Under the pieces are notes generated by a model that did no database searches, was not told the DNA's origin, and saw nothing but the letters and a program-made list of their open reading frames with translations. This document shows positions 31,740 to 41,952 of a stretch of DNA of 64,000 bases, piece by piece. The DNA lies in the NCBI RefSeq assembly GCF_901709675.1, contig NC_051094.1, positions 17,148,501-17,212,500 of the forward strand, in the 5' to 3' direction. Positions within the stretch are counted from its first letter, which is position 1, and each line of letters starts with the position of its first letter. Position numbers and translations under genes: made by a program. The DNA is from Syngnathus acus. Taxonomy: Eukaryota > Chordata > Actinopteri > Syngnathiformes > Syngnathidae.

Positions 31740-32177
31740 CAATATGTCTGCCTTTCGTTCGAAGATTTTATTCAGTCAAGGCAGCCACTGAAATTGTTTG
31801 CCTTCCTGATGGGGCTTTATCTGATACAAATTCGGAGGAAGTTAGTGATCCAGATTTTGAGGAAACTTTTGAAGCATGAGTTTGAGCTGACCCTTCATTC
31901 CAATGGCCTGCATTATCACTTCCACCAGAAAAAATACCCAAAGTGGTATTTTGACCAATTCATAACTGAATTCGTGTTTGAACTAATTTCTTACCAATCT
32001 AACCTGTATTCTATTATGAAGAAAGAAAAACATTCCCTAAAATGGAGCAATTCATTGGTTTACACATATTGGTGACCGACTGGTACGTATGAATGCCATC
32101 GAACTGCGTGTAATGGAAGACAACAACACTCTACAACCGAACTGCAACAGTGATGGGACATAACCGATTTGATCATA
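31740..32177 (+). pseudogene. piggyBac-like transposase fragment
   Basis: Broken frames show FDQFITEFVFELIS, SNLYSIMKKE, then in another frame MEQFIGLHILVTDW and, after stops, a run with RMPS.., TVMGHNRFD. This order (FF..L..I..TN/NLY, QFIG, A.VM.RNRF) is that of the N-terminal half of piggyBac transposases. No TTAA-flanked ends were found, and the catalytic part is absent. Confidence 0.6.
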
Positions 32178-32640
32178 TGTGAACCAGGGATGTGCGGTCA
32201 GAGGAGGCAAGGGCTACGCCTCCCCTGCCATCATGAAAAGGGGAAAAACAAATTCAATTGTTTTTATTATAAAGTCATTTCCTTTTTAATTTCAATAGTT
32301 TTGTATCATTTTGAACCAAAATCGCAGAATTTTTATAGTTATTTTAAAACCAAAGACGATTCGCTCGGAGGAGCCAACTTCCTGTCTAGCCTCCTCTGAG
32401 GATTGCGTAATCACACGGCTGCCTATGTTGACAGGCTATGCAGTTAGACAGAACTGCTCTCTGTCTTTATGTCCCTGTTTGAGTGTTCAAACACTGTGGC
32501 TATATTAACTAATTTCCATAGTTAAGCTGATGTATATAATATTTTGTGTTTTTTGTCATCTGTCTGTAACGTTGTGTTTCTTTAGATGAAGAGAACGGCT
32601 TTGAAAAGAGACCTTACGGAGGCTACGAAAAAAGGTTCTC
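32178..32640. other. AT-rich DNA with a weak hAT-end-like motif
   Basis: 'cagaggaggcaagggctacgcctcc' near 32200 echoes the ends of the MITE at 31309, but a matching right end is not clear. No gene. Confidence 0.35.
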
Positions 32641-32699
32641 CAATCTTATGGCAGGGGGTGCTAGTGATCCCGGGATGCTTCATGCGCCTTCCTGTAGAA

Positions 32700-32900
32700 C
32701 AGGGGTCTCAAACTCCAGTCCTCGGGGGCCGCATTCCTACATGTTTTCCAAGTTTCCCTCGTTAAACACACCTGATTCAAATGATCAGTTCATCCTCACG
32801 TTCTGCAGGAGCCTGATAATTGAATCAGGTGTGTTTAACGAGGGAAACTTGGAAAACATGTAGGAATGCGGCCCCCGAGGACTGGAGTTTGAGACCCCTG
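32700..32900. mobile_element. hAT foldback MITE (201 bp)
   Basis: Near-perfect hairpin. The left arm ('caggggtctcaaactccag' through 'cctgattcaa') is repeated inverted at the right. The 8-bp duplication CTGTAGAA sits at 32692-32699 and 32901-32908. Such a long inverted repeat can form a cruciform or hairpin RNA. Confidence 0.93.
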
Positions 32901-33022
32901 CTGTAGAATAAGAGATCTCCAGTTCAAATTTACAGTGAACAATTGAGGAGCAGTCGTCCATTTATTTCGTTTTACATTTGTTTTGTTTGTTTTTTTTCTC
33001 AGTTTTTACATTTCGTTTTACA

Positions 33023-33266
33023 ATGGAGGATTACATATCCAAACAATTTTCCACTATGGATTTTCGGTCGAAGCAGGAGGTCATCAGTAATATGGTCAGA
33101 TGGGGCCTGGGGACGGATCAGTCGTGTGAGTGTGCCGACGGCACCCAGACCATCGAGCATATCCTCCGAGCGTGCCCCTTATCATGCAAGCCTGAACAAC
33201 GCTGACTTGCTGATTGTGAATCAGAACACCCTAGAATGGTTGGCTGTTTGGCGTGACAAGCTATGA
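33023..33266 (+). pseudogene. LINE C-terminal fragment with Cys/His knuckle
   Basis: The frame from 33023 reads a basic helix and then CECADGTQTIEHILRACPLSC (C-x-C-x7-H-x3-C pattern), as in C-termini of EN-type LINEs. A frameshift near 33190 continues as NTLEWLAVWRDKL and stop. RT and endonuclease are absent. Confidence 0.6.
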
Positions 33267-33449
33267 TGATCAGTAAAGTAAGAGCAACTCTGGAGTTAAA
33301 AGGTTTGATTCGGACAACGGGACTTAGGAGCATGTCTTTTCAAACGGAGTGGTACGCACGAACGAAAACAAGTTTTTGATTCCATGTGGTTTATTGAGTG
33401 TTTTTATGTGTGAAGACTGCTGATATGAGATTTTAATTAAGTTTGATTC

Positions 33450-33740
33450 CACCTGTGTGGAGTTTGCATGTTCTCCCCGGGCCCGCGTGGGTTTTCTCCG
33501 GGCACTCCGGTTTCCTCCCACATCCCAAAAACATGCTTGGTAGACCGATTGAGCACTCCAGATTGTCCCTAGGTGTGAGTGCGAGTGCGAATGGTTGTTT
33601 GTCTCTGTTTGCCCTGCGATTGTCTGGCAACCGGTTCAGGGTGTCCCCCGCCTACTGCCCGATGACGGCTGGGATAGGCTCCAGCACACCCGCGACCCCC
33701 GTGGGGACTAAGCGGTACGGAAAATGGATGGATGGATGAA
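33450..33740 (+). mobile_element. SINE family A tail fragment
   Basis: Matches the body and tail of the SINE at 21257-21602, but its tRNA head is missing. Ends in an ATGG repeat. Confidence 0.85.
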
Positions 33741-33795
33741 GACTAAGGGATTTATATTACCAGAAAGCGCATCTGAGCTCAGTGTTTTTATTGTT

Positions 33796-33875
33796 TATAA
33801 TAAAAAGGATCAACAAAAAAGGTGGTGGTGTCGCAAGCTATGTGGATAGAACGTTGAGCTCTAGATTGTACTGAG
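33796..33875 (+). pseudogene. Possible LINE endonuclease scrap
   Basis: About 20 codons, KKGGGVASYVDRTLSSRLY, resemble the GGVA..YV core of apurinic-type LINE endonucleases. Too short for more. Confidence 0.35.
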
Positions 33876-34405
33876 ATTGAAGGTCTAACAATCATTGGAC
33901 AACATAATGTGATGTTTAACTGTCGCAATATTTTATTTTTTTTTTTAAATGTACGAGACAAAGGCATCAACAGAGGGATAGGACAACCACCCCCCCTTCA
34001 AAGAAAGACAACCATGACAGAACGTTTTGGAGAGGTTTTCAAAACACAGTAGCACTCAGGCCCCTTTCCCTGATAGTTGAGGAATAAGTCACTATACAGG
34101 TCAGCCGACTTTATTGATGTTGATGCTGATCCTCGCGGTGGAAGACAAGAACAGGTTTGCCCATGTCACCAAAGTTTGACAATGCCACCTATGTGTCCCA
34201 GGAACCTCTGTCGTAAGTGAGAGCATTTTCTCCACGGCAGGGTGCATTGTTACTGCGAGCCGCTCTTTCCTTGCTGCAATCAATGTTGACAAGCTCATCT
34301 TGATCAAGTTTATCAAAATTTTACAATCACAGAAGAATAAATTGCGGATGGCTATATTGGCTAATAGAGGATATGCACTGACGTCACAGATCGGGGCGGC
34401 CATTT

Positions 34406-34702
34406 TTGTTTGGGTGGCAAAAAGCCTCGTCCGCTGCCACTGGACTCGTGAGGATGGCGGCCTGGGTGGGTGTCGTGAGGGATTGTTTTGTCCAGTTGCA
34501 CCAAGAAAGCCGCAAGAGATACATTGAAAAGTTGAAAAAATATAACATTCGTGTTGATCCGCTGTGGAAACCAAGTAAGAACACCACCAGCTCAAGCGTA
34601 GCAAGAGCTGGGACAGCAAGCGCTTGGTCCTCTGATAAGGCGACTTTTCCGCCATACATTTACAACTATTTGAGAGTTGTTTTTCAGACAAGCTTGATAT
34701 AA
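34406..34702 (+). pseudogene. Fragment of a fish mobile-element ORF (unidentified)
   Basis: Frame 34406-34702 with MAAWVGVVRDCF, SRKRYIEKLKKYNIRVDPL and TFPPYIYNYL. The pattern SR.RY..KL....VDP....FP.IYNYL recalls first exons of repetitive fish proteins that carry YqaJ-type recombinase and SWIM domains, but no such domain is present here. An unknown small exon is the alternative. Confidence 0.35.
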
Positions 34703-34941
34703 AAATGGAAACTGGCGGATCCAGTTTGGTGTTTCAGATGGGGCCGAACTGATTTTTGGGTGTATCCGCCTGCAGCTGTACCCTGTATCTGCCAGTGACA
34801 ATGGATGATTCTGACTTATAATTGTAGATATGTGAACAATCTAATTATTAGAAACTAGCAATTGGACAAACATACTGTAATGAAGCTGTGTAATTATGCA
34901 TTCCTTAGGTCATGGCCGAGTAGCAGCAAGAAAAAGGGAAT

Positions 34942-34998
34942 ATTCAAGATTCAAGAATTTTTTATTCGCCATGTTTGAGCGTGCCAAACAAACAAGGA
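34942..34998 (-). mobile_element. L2-group LINE 3' tail scrap
   Basis: Reverse of the tail at about 25580-25636 (AAACATGGCGAATAAAA and CTTGAAT repeat), joined directly to the Tx1 fragment on its right. Confidence 0.75.
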
Positions 34999-35930
34999 TT
35001 AACAAGGTTAAAAAACACAGGAATTCTTTTGTCGGTGGGTATTAGCTTTAGTTTCTCGAGGTATGAGCCCATCCAGAATCGTGTCATTGCTTGGCTTTTC
35101 GGTGCATTTGGTGTCACGAGATGCAGGGCAAAATATCTGCTTCCGAGGAAGAGCTTTAAGTCCGGCAATCCTTTTCCTCCCTTATCTTTCTTTTTCTTCA
35201 TGGTGTCCCTCTTCAGTCTCTCCCACTTGGATTTCAGGATGAAGTAAAATATGACTCGGTCCAACTCTAAAAGAACCTTCCTTGTTGGGGTAAAAACAGA
35301 ACTGATTAGTAAAAGCAAGGGTAAAATCACCGCTTTTATGATTAGAATTTTCCCTTCTATAGTCAGCTCTCTTAATCCCCAAAACCCAAGTCGTTGCCTC
35401 ACTTTCCCCACCACGTCATCCCAGTTCGTTTTCCCTCCTCCTTCCTGCGTAAATTTGACCCCAAGAATTTTCTGGTTGGTTTGTGTTAAATTTAGTGGGA
35501 GTCCTCTTGTTTCTGTTGTTGACCACGGTCCATATAATTGTACTTGGCACTTAGCCCTATTTAGTTTTGAGCCCGAGGCCCTTCCATACCAGTCGGTCAG
35601 GTCCTAGGCTTTTGTGACAGATAAGAAGTCTGTACATATAATGTTAAAATCGTCCATATATAAAATACATTTTGTTGTGAGTCCCCCCACCCCCTGGGAT
35701 GCTCACTCCCTTAATCAATTTGTCTAGTCTTAAAATTTCGGCCAGTGGTCCTATGCATAAAACATAGAGGAGGGCAGATAAGGGACAGCCCGGACGAATA
35801 CTGCAGTTTATAGGGCTTGTCACAATTACCCCAAAGTTACTATTTTTAGAACAACGAACTGCGCATGCGACGCGGCGCAGCATTTTCGGACACAAGAGCT
35901 GCACAGGTAGTGAACAGCTGGAGTGCAAAG
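34996..35930 (-). pseudogene. Tx1-clade LINE RT fragment
   Basis: Minus strand: RT motif GCPLSALLYVLCIGPLAEI (35843-35730) with the catalytic block lost, then beyond frame breaks a thumb/C-terminal part with GFWGLRELTIEGKILIIK and GGKGLPDLKLFLGSRY (35414-34962). The last part is shared with 42600-43235. Catalytic DD is not visible. Tx1/L1 assignment is from the ELTIEGKI...LPLLL signature. Confidence 0.7.
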
Positions 35931-35980
35931 GACCAACTCGCTATTTTTTTTTTAAATCAGAAATAACATTAAAGGACCTA

Positions 35981-36262
35981 TCATGGTTGCAACCAAACAC
36001 TGCTGCTTTGGTGTCTGCCTGAGCGACTCGCGATATGCTGACCGGGATCATATGAGGGGAGTTTTCTTCATATCTTTCCCAAAGCCGCGGAAGAACCGAG
36101 AGAAATGCTGAAGCTGGGTAGAAGCTTGTAAACGGCAGGGATTTACAGTACATAATGTCACCAAAGACACATATATATGATCTCTGCATTTTGTCAGTGG
36201 AAATGGGCCAACAATTGAAAATCCCGATCCAATACCAGCGACTGCAACGTCTGTGGTGGTAA
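35981..36262 (+). pseudogene. THAP zinc-finger exon (two stops)
   Basis: From ATG 35981: Cys spacing HCCFGVC, FISFPKPRKNREKC, SWVEACKRQGFTV, and SLHFVSG fit a THAP C2CH DNA-binding domain. One TGA falls after REKC and another within TYI*SLHF, where a Cys is expected. A GTAAGT-like donor (36259-36264) follows the domain. THAP exons of this kind occur in fish mobile elements and P-element-like genes, so this is a decayed copy. Confidence 0.65.
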
Positions 36263-36318
36263 GTTTATCGTTTGCTTTCTCAGTACAAAGCATGCTATTG
36301 CTAACCATAACACGTGTT

Positions 36319-36607
36319 TACCCATGGAAGCCACTGCTACTACAATGAAATTAAACACTTTTCTGTTTCCTTTTTGAAGAAATTGTGCATATCAAATAGC
36401 TTCATCTTACCCATGGAAGCCACTGCTACTACAATGACCGCTGCTACTACAATGAAATTAAACACTTTTCTGTTAACCTTTTCAAGAAATTGTGCATATC
36501 AAATAGCTTCATCTTACCCATGGAAGCCACTGCTACTACAATGAAATTAAACACTTTTCTGTTAACCTTTTGAAGAAATTGTACATCTCAAGTAGCTTCA
36601 TCTTACA
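36319..36607. repeat. Tandem repeat, three units of about 89/107/92 bp
   Basis: Each unit begins 'tacccatggaagccactgct'. Starts at 36319, 36408 and 36515. The middle unit has an extra 18-base repeat of 'gctgctactacaatga'. It lies between the THAP exon and the hAT element. Confidence 0.88.
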
Positions 36608-37040
36608 GCAGGGGTGGGCAAACTTTTTCACTTGCGGGCCGAATTGGGTTCTAAATTTTGACCGGGGGGCCGAACCAGGAGCAGCTGGATGTAGTGTTTG
36701 TGTGAAGTAATATAAATGACATGTAAAGGTCATTGCATAAAAGGTTTTTACTTTTACTAGATACTAAAGCATGGATATTAAAAAAAGCTTTTTGAAAACA
36801 AATGCATTTATTAACAGCATTAAAAAAATATTTCACCAAAAAACTACTATCAGTGATTCTTATTAAATACGACACTGTTATGATGAATAACATTTTCCAT
36901 CACTTCAGCACCTGCAGGTCAGATTTATGAAATATGTTTATCCAATGAGGCGAAATCACATCCAACGGCAAACATTCTGACCAAATACATCATCTTGAAG
37001 AATCAGTGAAAGAATACATCTAAATAAAGTAATAAAGAAA

Positions 37041-37277
37041 TCAATAGTATTGTTGGTTTCCCTTTTTTGCTAGTGCATCATAGTCTGGAGTAAAATTTGT
37101 TGTGGTAATTCTTAGGATAGAGCCGAGGTGTCGGCCCGTTAACCTAGATCTGTGACGGGCTTTGTTGACGTTCATTTGGCCGAACGTCTTCTCACACACG
37201 TAGGTCGAGCCAAATTGTCCACTCTTTTTTAACATTCGGCGCTCAGTGTCCACCTTTCTTTTCTTCGGGCCACTCAT
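37041..37277 (-). pseudogene. hAT transposase C-terminus fused to N-terminal scrap
   Basis: MSGPKKRKVDTERR (typical N-terminus) runs after about 20 residues into VCEKTFGQMNVNKARHRSRLTGRHLG, the C-terminal dimerisation region (here cited as its ends and key residues). The catalytic domain between them is deleted. Compare the intact 606-residue protein at 53592-55412. Confidence 0.75.
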
Positions 37278-37419
37278 TTTAATGGAAGGATTCCAGGGGA
37301 AGGTTTGTGGGTGGCATTAGCGTAAAACTGTATCTGAAAACTCAGCGCGCGAATTACGAGAATATTGACGTCACAGCCTACACTCGAAATTCGGCACTGA
37401 TAGATGAAATTACTACGTA

Positions 37420-37641
37420 CTACTGAGTACGCACACGCACTTGTGAGTGTGCACCGAGCTTTCTGACACGGCTCCCGGGAGTAAATGCGCGGACATTATA
37501 CTCTTTCATCACAGCAACATCTTCATTACAAATCAAACAGACACACTTTCTGTTGATTTCTTTGAAGAAATACTCATTTTCCCAACGTGTTTGAAATATT
37601 CTACACTCACTTGCTATTTTGCGTTTCTTCGGTGCAGCCAT
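37420..37641 (-). pseudogene. hAT transposase N-terminal scrap (BED-like finger)
   Basis: MAAPKKRKIASECRIF, then VCLICNEDVAVMKEYN, the C-x2-C half of a BED-type finger. The His half is lost and the frame ends in unrelated sequence. Having two different N-termini in one element implies recombination between copies. Confidence 0.7.
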
Positions 37642-37950
37642 TTCTGGGGACTCGCGGTAAAAGTTTTTCTTCGCTTGATTTCATTTGTGTGGCGGGCTCC
37701 ATCTAGTGTTGAAACTGAGAGGTGCAACAGAGTTGAGCTCAAGGTTCTTGTGCGGGCCATATTCAATTATGTTTTCAGAATTTGCTGCGGGCCAATAAAA
37801 ACTGGACCGCGGGCCAACTGCGGCCCGCGGGCCGTAGTTTGGACACCCCTGTCTTACAGTGTTATTTTCTTTTACTGTAGTTATTTGTTACATGAGTTTT
37901 ATTTTAGAATGTATCATTGTCTTCCAATGTTTTGCTAATAGATAAAGCAG

Positions 37951-38142
37951 ATGGCACGCAAAAGGAAAGCACCAACCCAAAGAAATGTAGACACCCCTGA
38001 TGCATCAATGAAAAAGAGGAGAAGGATGACCCCATGCAGCTCCGGCAGCCAAACGACAGGGGAAGACACAGCTGACCTTCAAACCAATGCTGACACAACC
38101 GCAGAGATGCAGGATGCTGCAAAAGCCTTTCTGGAGCTTTAG
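37951..38142 (+). CDS. Hypothetical 63-residue Lys/Arg-rich ORF
   Basis: MARKRKAPTQRN... with a second basic cluster KKRRRMTP and an acidic/polar C-terminus. A pyrimidine tract and 'ctgtag' lie upstream (37877), so it could be a last exon of a mobile-element gene such as the THAP one at 35981. No family recognised; low support for being a real gene. Confidence 0.25.
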   Translation: MARKRKAPTQRNVDTPDASMKKRRRMTPCSSGSQTTGEDTADLQTNADTTAEMQDAAKAFLEL

Positions 38143-38149
38143 AACTAAC

Positions 38150-38883
38150 AAAGTAGAACTCCAAACAGATTCCGTCCTACCCTGGGGCTTTTGCTTCCTT
38201 AAATTGTTTTACACATTTGTTTATCTCCACTTGGGTAAAATCTTTTGTTAGTAGCTCTTTATCTTTAACTGTTTTTCCAATAAAATCTAACACGTGACAT
38301 TGTCTCAGAGTGTATGTCTCTCCTATCATACAATCTCTGAAAGTAGTTTTCTACCGTTTCATTTATTTCACTACGTTGCTCTGTGATGTTTCCACTCTCT
38401 TTTTGCAATTTGGATATTCCAACTCCTTTGTTTATGATTTTTCAAAAAAAGTACCTGGTGCATTTTTCTCCTTCTTCTATTTCTCTTTCCCTGCTTCTTA
38501 GTATCATGCCTTTACTTTTTATATTCGCCAAGCTTCTCAGCTCATTTTTTTACCTGTTTGATTTCTTCATTGAAGTTTATTCCCTTTTGCGACAAGTTAA
38601 AATACCTCTGTAGTCGTTTTTGCAATCCTAACATCTGTTTCATTTCTTTAATTTTCTTCTTCTTACCTGCTCTTTTAAAGAAAATCTGAGTTCTTGCCTT
38701 TATCATGTCCCACCACTGTGTCAGGGATTTGTACAAGTCCTGAAGGGTCTACCAGTCCTTATACAGCTCCCTGTACTGAGCGACCAAGGCCTCATCCTCA
38801 AGCAGGGAGCAGTTTAGTTTGCACAAACCTCTCCCATTAGTCACACCAGTGGGAAGTGAAAGAGTGCAAGACAGTATTACTGT
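38150..38883 (-). pseudogene. Tx1-clade LINE fragment joined to U2 snRNA sequence
   Basis: Minus strand: directly after the U2-like stretch (38884-38933) come LLEDEALVAQYREL and YKSLTQWWDMIKARTQIF, then a helical linker with RKKMSS..LRSREREIEEGEKCTRYFF, typical of the endonuclease-RT linker of Tx1-clade LINEs. Frames are broken. The 5' part of the element is missing, so this is a 5'-truncated copy attached to U2. Confidence 0.7.
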
Positions 38884-38933
38884 GATAAGAACAGATACTA
38901 CACTTGATCTTAGCCAAAAGGCTGAGACACAAT
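38884..38933 (-). ncRNA. U2 snRNA 5' part (nt 1-50), pseudogene
   Basis: Minus strand contains GCCTTTTGGCTAAGATCAAG and TGTAGTATCTGTTCTTATC, identical to vertebrate U2 over this stretch including the branch-site-recognition GTAGTA. The first ~12 bases are diverged. Homology stops after TTCTTATC, where LINE sequence starts. The Sm site and 3' stem-loops are absent, so it cannot act in splicing. Confidence 0.9.
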
Positions 38934-38944
38934 GGAGTATCCAT

Positions 38945-39135
38945 CCGAGTGACGGACTCGCTTATAGGCTTCTCTGTCTATCCATTCTCACCGATGGTCA
39001 CAGTACGGCACAGAGTGCTGCTCTTCTGGGCATAGGTAAATCGGCAAACTTGTCTGCCGACTTATTTGTTCACTCTTCTTCACCCGCAGTAATGCATGTA
39101 GTTCACGAGGCATATACGTATGTGCCTCCTTTCAG
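38945..39135. repeat. U2 upstream segment of the snRNA/tRNA repeat unit (copy 1)
   Basis: 'gctgctcttctgggca', 'ggtaaatcggcaaacttgtc' and 'cacccgcagtaatgcatgta' recur at 46984-47142, again next to a U2 fragment. As it lies just 5' of U2 on the minus strand, it is the likely old U2 promoter region, though I do not identify a proximal element with confidence. Confidence 0.75.
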
Positions 39136-39295
39136 CAGTCTCTATCCAAATACACAGTGTAAGTAACTATTAAATGGGTAGTCCAGATGAAAAGCAAAGA
39201 TTGATATTTCGCAAAGAACTTTCCAGGGTCATCATACCTCACGGCTGCACCGACAAGAGTTGGGCCAGAAGAATAGAGCGGAACTTATGCAAAAG

Positions 39296-39377
39296 TGGCA
39301 GTGGTGGGATTTGGACCCACACCTCAGGATAGACTGGAGCCTTAATCCAGCGCCTTGGACCGCTCTGCCACATTACC
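39296..39377 (-). tRNA. tRNA-Leu(AAG)-like, possibly pseudogene
   Basis: The minus strand reads a Leu-type tRNA: GGTAATGTGGCAGAGCGGTC at the 5' side, anticodon arm CTGGA-TTAAGGC-TCCAG (anticodon AAG), long variable arm, T arm GTGGGTCCAAATCCCAC and end CACTGCCA. Changes from the usual gene: D-arm CAGAGC for CCGAGC, T-loop TCCAAAT for TTCGAAT, and at least one acceptor mismatch. It may be a decayed gene. A truncated relative lies at 40811-40875. Confidence 0.65.
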
Positions 39378-39624
39378 GACCACCCGCTATTTCTACATTG
39401 AATTTTTTTGACAATTCTATTAAAACATGAAATTGAAGGCTAAATAGTTGGCTTCTCCACCAGCATCCAGGTTAGTGCTGCCCAACTGAGCTTTGTTCAT
39501 AATGTAATGAAGCCTGTACACAACAGAGGTGAAACAATATGAGTGACAGTCAGAATCCAGTTGGGACTTGGAACCGAATGCTTGTTTGCTGATTAGAGGG
39601 CATCATGAATGATGAGTGCTGAGC

Positions 39625-39696
39625 AGCAGAAAGGAGCAGTGGGAGCGTGCTGGGCCCATAACCCAGGGGTCGATGGATCGAAACCATCCTCTGCCG
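39625..39696 (+). tRNA. Initiator tRNA-Met(CAT)-like, possibly pseudogene
   Basis: Contains GCGTGCTGGGCCCATAACCC with anticodon CAT and GTCGATGGATCGAAACCATC, the initiator-type T arm. Differences from the usual gene cluster in the acceptor and D arm (AGCAGAA, GGAGCAGTGG), giving mismatches at positions 1-72 and 7-66. It belongs to the snRNA/tRNA repeat unit, and a worse copy is at about 41541-41607. Confidence 0.65.
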
Positions 39697-39861
39697 TTTG
39701 GAGCTTTGGACCTTCTTTCGAATCATGCTTTTGAGAAGAAATGTGCGGATAATATTTTCCACACGTTGGCTGTGCTGCATGGAACTTGACCCATCCTCAA
39801 TGCATACAATTTACGAGGCATATATGTGCCTTCTTTCACCACTTTCAGTCCAAATACACAG

Positions 39862-40668
39862 TACCGTTTTTTTTCCATGTATAATGCGCCCCCATGTATA
39901 ATACGCACCCTAAAAATGGCATGTCGATGCTGGAAAAAAGCCTGTACCCATGTATAATACGCACCCAAATTTTGACTCCTACTTAAGTCCGTAAACGTAA
40001 AATTATTTCAGAAAAAAGATCCTCTTTGGGAACAACCGGATGTTATTCTGCCGGTCAGTATCACTGCGCATGCGCTAGCAAACTCGATAGCGGAGAAATG
40101 CTTCGGATTTGTGTAGGGTACATTGTGACAGCAAACGAGCAGGTGATCGAGCAAGCGTCTGATACGAGAGCATTGTGTTCGTATGGAGCGTGTTTGAAGT
40201 GAACAGCAGAGACGAAAGGAACAAGGCAAAGTGTTGTGAAATAAAATATTACCTGTAATACGCATTTAGGTTTAGAACTGAACTCTCGCTCTTTAGTATA
40301 TAGCTGACGTGTCTTGTGCATCCGTTCTGCGCATCTGTAATGGCGGCCTCCGTATGATATCCGGTTTGCGATGGAGATTAAAAAACAAACAATATTTGAC
40401 AATAACAGACCATCAAGGATTGCACCATCGCATCAAACGATGTGTCATCAATTATGAATTTTACTGACTCAGTGTGTTGGGCAGGATGGCTGAATGCGAT
40501 GCGCGATTGACAACAAACAAGAAGAAAGGTGATTTCAAGTTTTATTTCGAGGGAGATTTTCTTAAAAAATAAAAAAAATAAAAATTGTACCCATGTATAA
40601 TGCGCACCCCAGATTTTAGGACAATAAATTAGTTACATTTTGCGCATTATACATGGAAAAAAACGGTA
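39862..40668 (-). mobile_element. MITE with ATAATGCGC termini (copy 2, reversed)
   Basis: Ends as in 28925-29857, opposite orientation. It splits a copy of the repeat unit: 'ccaaatacacag' before it and 'attaaatgggta' after it are contiguous, a few bases apart, in the uninterrupted copy at about 39150-39185. It contains a short open segment at about 40484 (MAECDARLTTNKKKGDFKF) that may be a transposase scrap. Confidence 0.85.
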
Positions 40669-40810
40669 GTTACCGATTAAATGGGTACTCCAGGTTAGAC
40701 TGAAAGCCAAAGATTGATATTTCGCAAAGACCTTTGAAGGGTCCTCATACTTTACGCGGCTGCACTGACAGGAGTTGAGCAAGAAGAACACACCTAAATT
40801 GATGCAGAAG

Positions 40811-40875
40811 TGGCAGTGGTGGGATTTGAACCCATGCCTCAGGAGAGACTGGAGCCTAAATCCAACGCCTTAGAC
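40811..40875 (-). pseudogene. Truncated tRNA-Leu, cut in the D arm
   Basis: Retains the anticodon stem, variable arm, T arm (GGGTTCAAATCCC, better conserved than in 39296-39377) and 3' end, but the 5' third is replaced at 40876 by LINE sequence. Confidence 0.8.
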
Positions 40876-41430
40876 ATGAAATCACCACCACTTCACTCCG
40901 GTCAGGCATTGTGCTTTGGTCTGCTGCTACCAAGTCTGCCATAGTCATAGAGCTCACCATCCCCATGGGAGGAGGAAATTCAACCTGCCTGCGAGCAGAA
41001 AGCCACCAAATACGCAGATTTGGCTGCCGAGTGCAAAGAGGCAGGTTGGTCCACCACCACCTACCCTGTTGAAGAGGGGTACTGGGGCTACATCAGCACA
41101 AGGCTGCTTCGTGATGTGGGAACAACTGAGGCTAAGCTCCGAAGGGTAACAAAAGCCCTGGCTGAGGAAGCAGAGAAGGGAAGCTTCTGGCTGTGGCTGA
41201 GGAGGAGTAATAAAGATTGGGGTTTAAGGCAGTAAAATGGGCCAGCTGCAGGGGGTGGCAGGGAGACGTCCCTGCCCCCGCTCCGCCACAAGGAGGCGTT
41301 CTGAGGTTAAAGCGAGCAAAATGCCGATGAGCGGTCGTCCCCGGCTGACGACCCTGCAGCTCACCTAAGGCGTCGTAGGAGGCGCGACGGGCACTTTTGC
41401 CCTGCAGAAACAACACCATACCTATACAAT
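40876..41430 (+). pseudogene. LINE fragment with restriction-like endonuclease C-terminus
   Basis: Reads IVLWSAATKSAIVIELTIP, then after a frameshift KATKYADLAAECKEAGW, TYPVEEGYWGYIST, RLLRDVGTTEAKLRRV, EKGSFWLWLRRSNKDWG and stop at 41235, followed by a GC-rich 3' UTR. The order W..T.....IELT.P...E......KY..L....GW....PVE.G is that of PD-(D/E)xK endonuclease tails of R2/NeSL/Utopia-type LINEs. The Asp of the PD motif appears lost. It is 5'-truncated. Confidence 0.68.
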
Positions 41431-41540
41431 AAATCGCAACAGGCGAAACGACTTCAAAGACAACCAGAATCCAGTTGCAAGTGTTGGGACCTAATGCTTG
41501 TTCGGCGTTGAGGGGACAGAATGAGTGATCGGCTGCAGGG

Positions 41541-41607
41541 TAGCGCGGATGGAGCGTGCTGAGCCCATATCCCGGATGGCTTGATTGATTGAAACCATTT
41601 TCTGCTA
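41541..41607 (+). pseudogene. Degraded initiator tRNA-Met copy
   Basis: Shows GGAGCGTGCTGAGCCCATAT and GATTGAAACCATTTTCTGCT. The same flanking phrase 'cagaatccagttg' precedes it as in the copy at 39625, so it belongs to a second repeat unit. Base pairing is largely lost. Confidence 0.7.
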
Positions 41608-41952
41608 TCTGGAGCTCGTTGTTTCCTCTTGTTAAACAGCCTCCAAACTTCTTTCAAGTGTTGTTCTTGAATAGAAGTATTGTGAAGTTCAGACTTTTCT
41701 ATGTCACCCTGTTGCAACAACACCGACAAGAACAGATTTTTCTATATCAGTTTTTTATTGGCACTATATACACTTATTTACATTTCAATATGCAGCAATG
41801 CCACACAGACTTTTTTCAACATTTGTGAGAGTAAAAACAGGATCATACACCAAAGTGCCAAGGTAAAAACTTATTAAAACACATATTACAATATTGCTTT
41901 CAGAAGAAAATCTGTCGCACAGGAGTGTAGTGTTTCCTTACCAAGCGGGACT

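Larger units (their letters stand above)
36609..37851 (-). mobile_element. Non-autonomous hAT element with remnant transposase
   Basis: Ends CAGGGGTGGGCAAACT / AGTTTGGACACCCCTG and the 8-bp duplication TCTTACAG (36601-36608, 37852-37859). The sub-terminal 'gcgggcc' words are shared with the hAT at 52446-56697. It contains two transposase scraps on the minus strand. A large internal deletion of the transposase makes it dependent on another source. Confidence 0.92.

Noticed and set aside
36000-36308. 86-codon minus-strand open frame over the THAP region
   Set aside because: The opposite strand carries the Cys/His spacing and motifs of THAP; the minus frame has none.
41730-41745. Minus-strand CTGTTCTTGTCGG near the presumed 3' end of the Tx1 fragment, resembling U2 TGTTCTTATC
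   Set aside because: Only about ten bases with mismatches; could be chance, so not counted as a fourth U2 junction.
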